Shown: positions 6,554-8,875 of the stretch, piece by piece | Position numbering within the stretch: position 1 is the first letter of the stretch | Layout: every line of letters starts with the position of its first letter | Origin: Caldithrix sp. | GTDB lineage: Bacteria > Zhuqueibacterota > Zhuqueibacteria > Oceanimicrobiales > Oceanimicrobiaceae | Direction: 5' to 3' | Length of the DNA stretch: 8,875 bases | NCBI GenBank assembly: GCA_004357015.1 | Contig: SMXE01000075.1 | Span: forward strand, 1-8,875 | Position numbers and translations under genes: made by a program | Notes under the pieces: model-generated | What the model was told of the DNA's origin: nothing | Database searches by the model: none | What the model saw: only the letters and a program-made list of their open reading frames with translations

Positions 6554-7351
6554 TTAGCTTGATTCCAAGTTGGCAGAACCGACTTTGAACGCGCCATAGA
6601 GCAAGTTGCTAAGCGCGTCTCTATCGAGGTCCTGAATCAGACGGCCTTCCCTGGCAACCGATATCTGCCCCGTTTCTTCCGAGACCACGATAACGATCGC
6701 GTCGGATTCCTCTGCAAGTCCCACAGCGGCACGGTGACGGGTACCCAATTTCGGATCAATGTTTGGATCCTGACTGAGGGGGAGAATACATTTTGCCGCC
6801 TCGATTACATCGTTTTGAACAACGATAGCGCCATCGTGCAGCGGCGACTTTGGATTGAAGATTGAACAAATCAGCGCCGCTGTCACCTCCGCCTGAATTT
6901 TAATACCGGTTTCCGTGATAGACTTGATACCCATATCTCGCGTCACAACGATCAGGCCGCCGAACCTGCGGTTGGACAATTCGTGCGCCGCTTTTGTCAC
7001 TTCGTCAAACGTTTTGAAACTCGACACCTTCACAAAATAGCGAATAAGCCGGCTCTGCCCCACAAAGATAAGCATCCGCCGTAGTTCCGGTTGAAAAATG
7101 ATTACAAACGCGATCAACCACACTGTTTTCAGATTATCGAAAATCCATGTCATGCCGCTGAGATTGAAAAGCCGGGTAAAGAGGGAAACGATGAGAATAA
7201 TCACCAGCCCTACAAACATCTGTGCCGCGCGTGACCCTCTGATGAAGTAGTAAAGCTTGTAAAGAATCACCGACATCACGAAGATGTCCAGAAAATCAAA
7301 GATCGTAACTTTGATAAAGCCAATATGAAACAGGGTGAATTGCGAAGACAT
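6554..7351 (-). CDS. cdaA: CdaA-type diadenylate cyclase (c-di-AMP synthase)
   Basis: Membrane-anchored enzyme that condenses two ATP into the second messenger c-di-AMP. Three N-terminal membrane helices (about 18-37, 43-62, 68-87) precede a cytoplasmic DAC (DisA_N) domain (about 110-255). Catalytic motifs are intact: SPLHDGAIV with DGA at 173-175, GTRHRAAVG at 203-211, and SEETGQISVA at 224-233. Length (265) and layout are those of CdaA/DacA, not of DisA or CdaS. The ATG at 7351 has a good Shine-Dalgarno, GAGG at 7362-7359 with 7-nt spacing, that overlaps the folP stop codon (TGAGG), so translation is coupled to folP. In many bacteria cdaA is followed by cdaR/ybbR and glmM; here a HupE-like gene follows after 12 bp. 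c-di-AMP typically controls potassium and osmolyte balance and cell-wall stress. Confidence 0.96.
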   Translation of the reverse strand: MSSQFTLFHIGFIKVTIFDFLDIFVMSVILYKLYYFIRGSRAAQMFVGLVIILIVSLFTRLFNLSGMTWIFDNLKTVWLIAFVIIFQPELRRMLIFVGQSRLIRYFVKVSSFKTFDEVTKAAHELSNRRFGGLIVVTRDMGIKSITETGIKIQAEVTAALICSIFNPKSPLHDGAIVVQNDVIEAAKCILPLSQDPNIDPKLGTRHRAAVGLAEESDAIVIVVSEETGQISVAREGRLIQDLDRDALSNLLYGAFKVGSANLESS

Positions 7352-7360
7352 GCTTTGGCC

Positions 7361-8206
7361 TCAAATACGCTTCTGCAAATAGTGGTCGGCTATGGCCGCC
7401 GCGCGCCGTGCGGCCTTTACATCGTGCACGCGCAGAATGTGGGCGCCATTGAGAGCAGCGATGGTATCGATAGCAATCGTGCCTTCAACACATTCCTCCG
7501 GCGGCAGATCCAGAACCCGCTGAATCAAAGATTTGCGCGACGCCCCTATCAGGATCGGGCAGTTCAAAGCCTGAAATCGGGAAAGTCCCCTGATAATTTC
7601 GTAATTGTGCTCAAGACGTTTACCAAACCCAATTCCTGGGTCCACAATCAGGCGCTGCCTTTTCACGCCGGCCTGTTCGGCAGAGGCGATGCACGCCTCA
7701 AAGTAGCGGAATATCTCTTGAACTACGTCATCATAAGTAGGGTTTTTCTGCATCTGTTTGGGGCGTCCTTTTATGTGCATCAGGACGACCGGGCAACTGT
7801 ATCTGGCTGCCAGAGACGACATGTTCGCGTCAAACCGCAGCGCGCTTATGTCGTTTATCATGAGCGCTCCCGCCTCGAGCGCCGCTTCGGCTATGCTTGC
7901 TTTGTATGTGTCGATTGAAATCGGAATGTCCGTCGATTTCGACAGCGCTTGGATGACCGGCAATACACGGTCGAGTTCTTCCTGCTCTGAAACGGGATCC
8001 GAGCCCGGCCGTGAGGACTCGCCGCCAACATCGAGAAAATCCGCACCATCCTCTGCCATTTGAAGACCAAACGCAACGGCCTCATCAACACGGGTTCTGC
8101 GGCTGCCGGAGTAGAAAGAATCGGGCGTGCAGTTGATGACGCCCATAATATGGGTTCGGGTGCTCAGATCAAATGTCTTCTTACCGCAGTTGACAATCAT
8201 CTTCAT
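7361..8206 (-). CDS. folP: dihydropteroate synthase
   Basis: Cytoplasmic folate-pathway enzyme that joins 6-hydroxymethyl-dihydropterin pyrophosphate to p-aminobenzoate; the target of sulfonamides. The TIM-barrel signatures appear in order: IMGVINCTPDSF (20-31), DVGGESSRPGS (59-69), SIDTYK (97-102), MINDIS (116-121), DPGIGFGK (189-196), GASRKS (221-226) and the terminal RVHDV (259-263). These cover the pterin pocket and the pyrophosphate- and pABA-binding loops, and all usual key residues are present. Length (281) is normal. ATG at 8206 (MKMIV) has no Shine-Dalgarno and lies only 11 nt past the U-tract of the terminator-like hairpin separating it from ftsH. cdaA follows after 9 bp, so folP and cdaA are surely co-transcribed. 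The ftsH-folP-cdaA order is conserved in many bacterial phyla. Confidence 0.97.
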   Translation of the reverse strand: MKMIVNCGKKTFDLSTRTHIMGVINCTPDSFYSGSRRTRVDEAVAFGLQMAEDGADFLDVGGESSRPGSDPVSEQEELDRVLPVIQALSKSTDIPISIDTYKASIAEAALEAGALMINDISALRFDANMSSLAARYSCPVVLMHIKGRPKQMQKNPTYDDVVQEIFRYFEACIASAEQAGVKRQRLIVDPGIGFGKRLEHNYEIIRGLSRFQALNCPILIGASRKSLIQRVLDLPPEECVEGTIAIDTIAALNGAHILRVHDVKAARRAAAIADHYLQKRI

Positions 8207-8217
8207 GATTCAGATTC

Positions 8218-8269
8218 AAAACAAAAAAGAGCTGAACCGCAGTGGAAAGCACCGACACGTTCAACTCTC
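8218..8269 (-). terminator. intrinsic terminator or attenuator between ftsH and folP
   Basis: On the minus strand GAGAGTTGAAC (8269-8259) pairs with GTTCAGCTCTT (8237-8227), an 11-bp stem with two G-U wobbles. It is capped, after a small internal loop, by CGGTG/CACTG (8254-8250 with 8244-8240) around CTTTC. The stem is followed by TTTT-G-TTTT (8226-8218). This is a textbook intrinsic-terminator shape 24 nt after the ftsH stop. It ends just before the folP ATG at 8206, leaving no room for a promoter between, so either folP depends on read-through or its promoter lies inside ftsH or overlaps the hairpin. Confidence 0.75.
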
Positions 8270-8293
8270 GTTTTGATTACCAGAGCGGCGCGA

Positions 8294-8875
8294 TCACTTT
8301 ACATCATCGACCACTTCGTTTTCTTTGCGCTTTCTGCTTCCGGACTTCTTCGAATTTTCTTTTACCTCGAGGGGTTCCAAGGGCTGACCAGCGAGAACTT
8401 TGTCGATCTCGACTCCATCCAGAATTTCCCGTTCGAGGAGCGCATTGGCAATAGCATGCAGTTTGTCGACATGCTTCTCAAGGATTGCAAGCGCCTTCTT
8501 CTCTGCGGCTTCAACAATTCGTTTCATTTCGGCATCGATAAGTTCGGACGTTTTTTCGCTGTGGTCCTGATGCCGCCCGATTTCCCGGGCAATAAAAATT
8601 TCCTCGTCCTTCTTGCCGAAAGTGAGCGGTCCCATTTTCTCGCTCATCCCCCACTCGCAAACCATCTTTCTGGCCAGCGCTGTCGCACGCTCAATATCAT
8701 TGCCCGCGCCGGTCGTCAATTCCTTCATCACAACCAACTCAGCCGCGCGACCGCCCAACATTTGCGCCAGCACAGTTTCGCAATATTTTTTTGACCAGCT
8801 ATGCTTTTCACCAGGTAAGTAATTGGTGGTCCCCATGGCCCGCCCTCTGGGAATGATCGTGACTTTGTGAACAGC
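8294..8875 (-). CDS. ftsH: ATP-dependent zinc metalloprotease FtsH, C-terminal part (runs off right edge)
   Basis: C-terminal 193 residues of the membrane-bound AAA+ protease that degrades misfolded membrane and regulatory proteins. The frame is open to the window end and begins AVHKVTIIPRGRAMGTTNYLP, the conserved stretch just after the zinc-binding HEAGH helix, so the ATPase, the HExxH motif and the membrane segments lie beyond the edge. The visible part carries MLGGRAAELV and TTGAGNDIERAT, whose aspartate is the third zinc ligand in the family, then ALARKMVCEWGMSEKMGP and the helical C-terminal domain. The tail (about the last 35 residues) is charged and lysine-rich, ending DDVK. An internal ATG at 8836 is not the start. 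It is followed by a strong terminator-like hairpin, then folP and cdaA. Confidence 0.96.
   Translation of the reverse strand, partial: AVHKVTIIPRGRAMGTTNYLPGEKHSWSKKYCETVLAQMLGGRAAELVVMKELTTGAGNDIERATALARKMVCEWGMSEKMGPLTFGKKDEEIFIAREIGRHQDHSEKTSELIDAEMKRIVEAAEKKALAILEKHVDKLHAIANALLEREILDGVEIDKVLAGQPLEPLEVKENSKKSGSRKRKENEVVDDVK

Noticed and set aside
8060..8794. Long plus-strand open frame antisense to ftsH and spanning into folP.
   Set aside because: It lies opposite well-identified genes, crosses a terminator and two gene ends, and its translation shows no recognisable domain; a shadow frame.

Overview
This is a bacterial chromosomal window of moderate GC content with eight protein-coding genes (two cut by the window edges) and little non-coding DNA. 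No rRNA, tRNA, insertion sequence, integrase, CRISPR array or origin was recognised. The ftsH-folP-cdaA order, a sigma-54 (NtrC-class) two-component system and a PduO-type adenosyltransferase all occur in diderm bacteria such as Deltaproteobacteria and FCB-type or uncultured candidate phyla. The sequence alone does not fix the phylum. Several starts lack a Shine-Dalgarno sequence, which also fits a non-model lineage.

Layout from left to right. (1) The first codons of a TIR-domain protein run off the left edge on the minus strand. (2) A minus-strand two-component operon, membrane histidine kinase then sigma-54-dependent response regulator, occupies about 163-3023. (3) A 275-bp divergent intergenic region holds candidate promoters in both directions and a CCCGGG-armed hairpin. 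(4) A plus-strand pair follows at 3299-5363: PduO-family cob(I)alamin adenosyltransferase and a sodium:solute symporter. (5) The convergent junction at 5364-5434 contains a small hairpin. (6) A minus-strand block reads ftsH (3' end), a strong terminator-like hairpin, folP, cdaA, and a HupE/UreJ-like membrane protein with a periplasmic EF-hand loop.

How the genes may work together. The kinase and regulator should form one phosphorelay driving sigma-54 promoters; their targets are not visible, and the divergent adenosyltransferase/symporter pair is only a positional guess. The adenosyltransferase makes adenosylcobalamin; why it is paired with a Na+-coupled importer is unknown. FolP (folate synthesis), CdaA (c-di-AMP synthesis) and the HupE-like protein are tightly spaced and probably co-transcribed. 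The usual CdaA partner CdaR/YbbR does not follow cdaA here.

Most of the window is recognisable housekeeping or common accessory content. The points most worth a second look are the truncated TIR gene, the cdaA-hupE pairing without cdaR, the EF-hand plus predicted N-terminal histidine of the HupE-like protein, and the terminator placed just ahead of the folP start codon.
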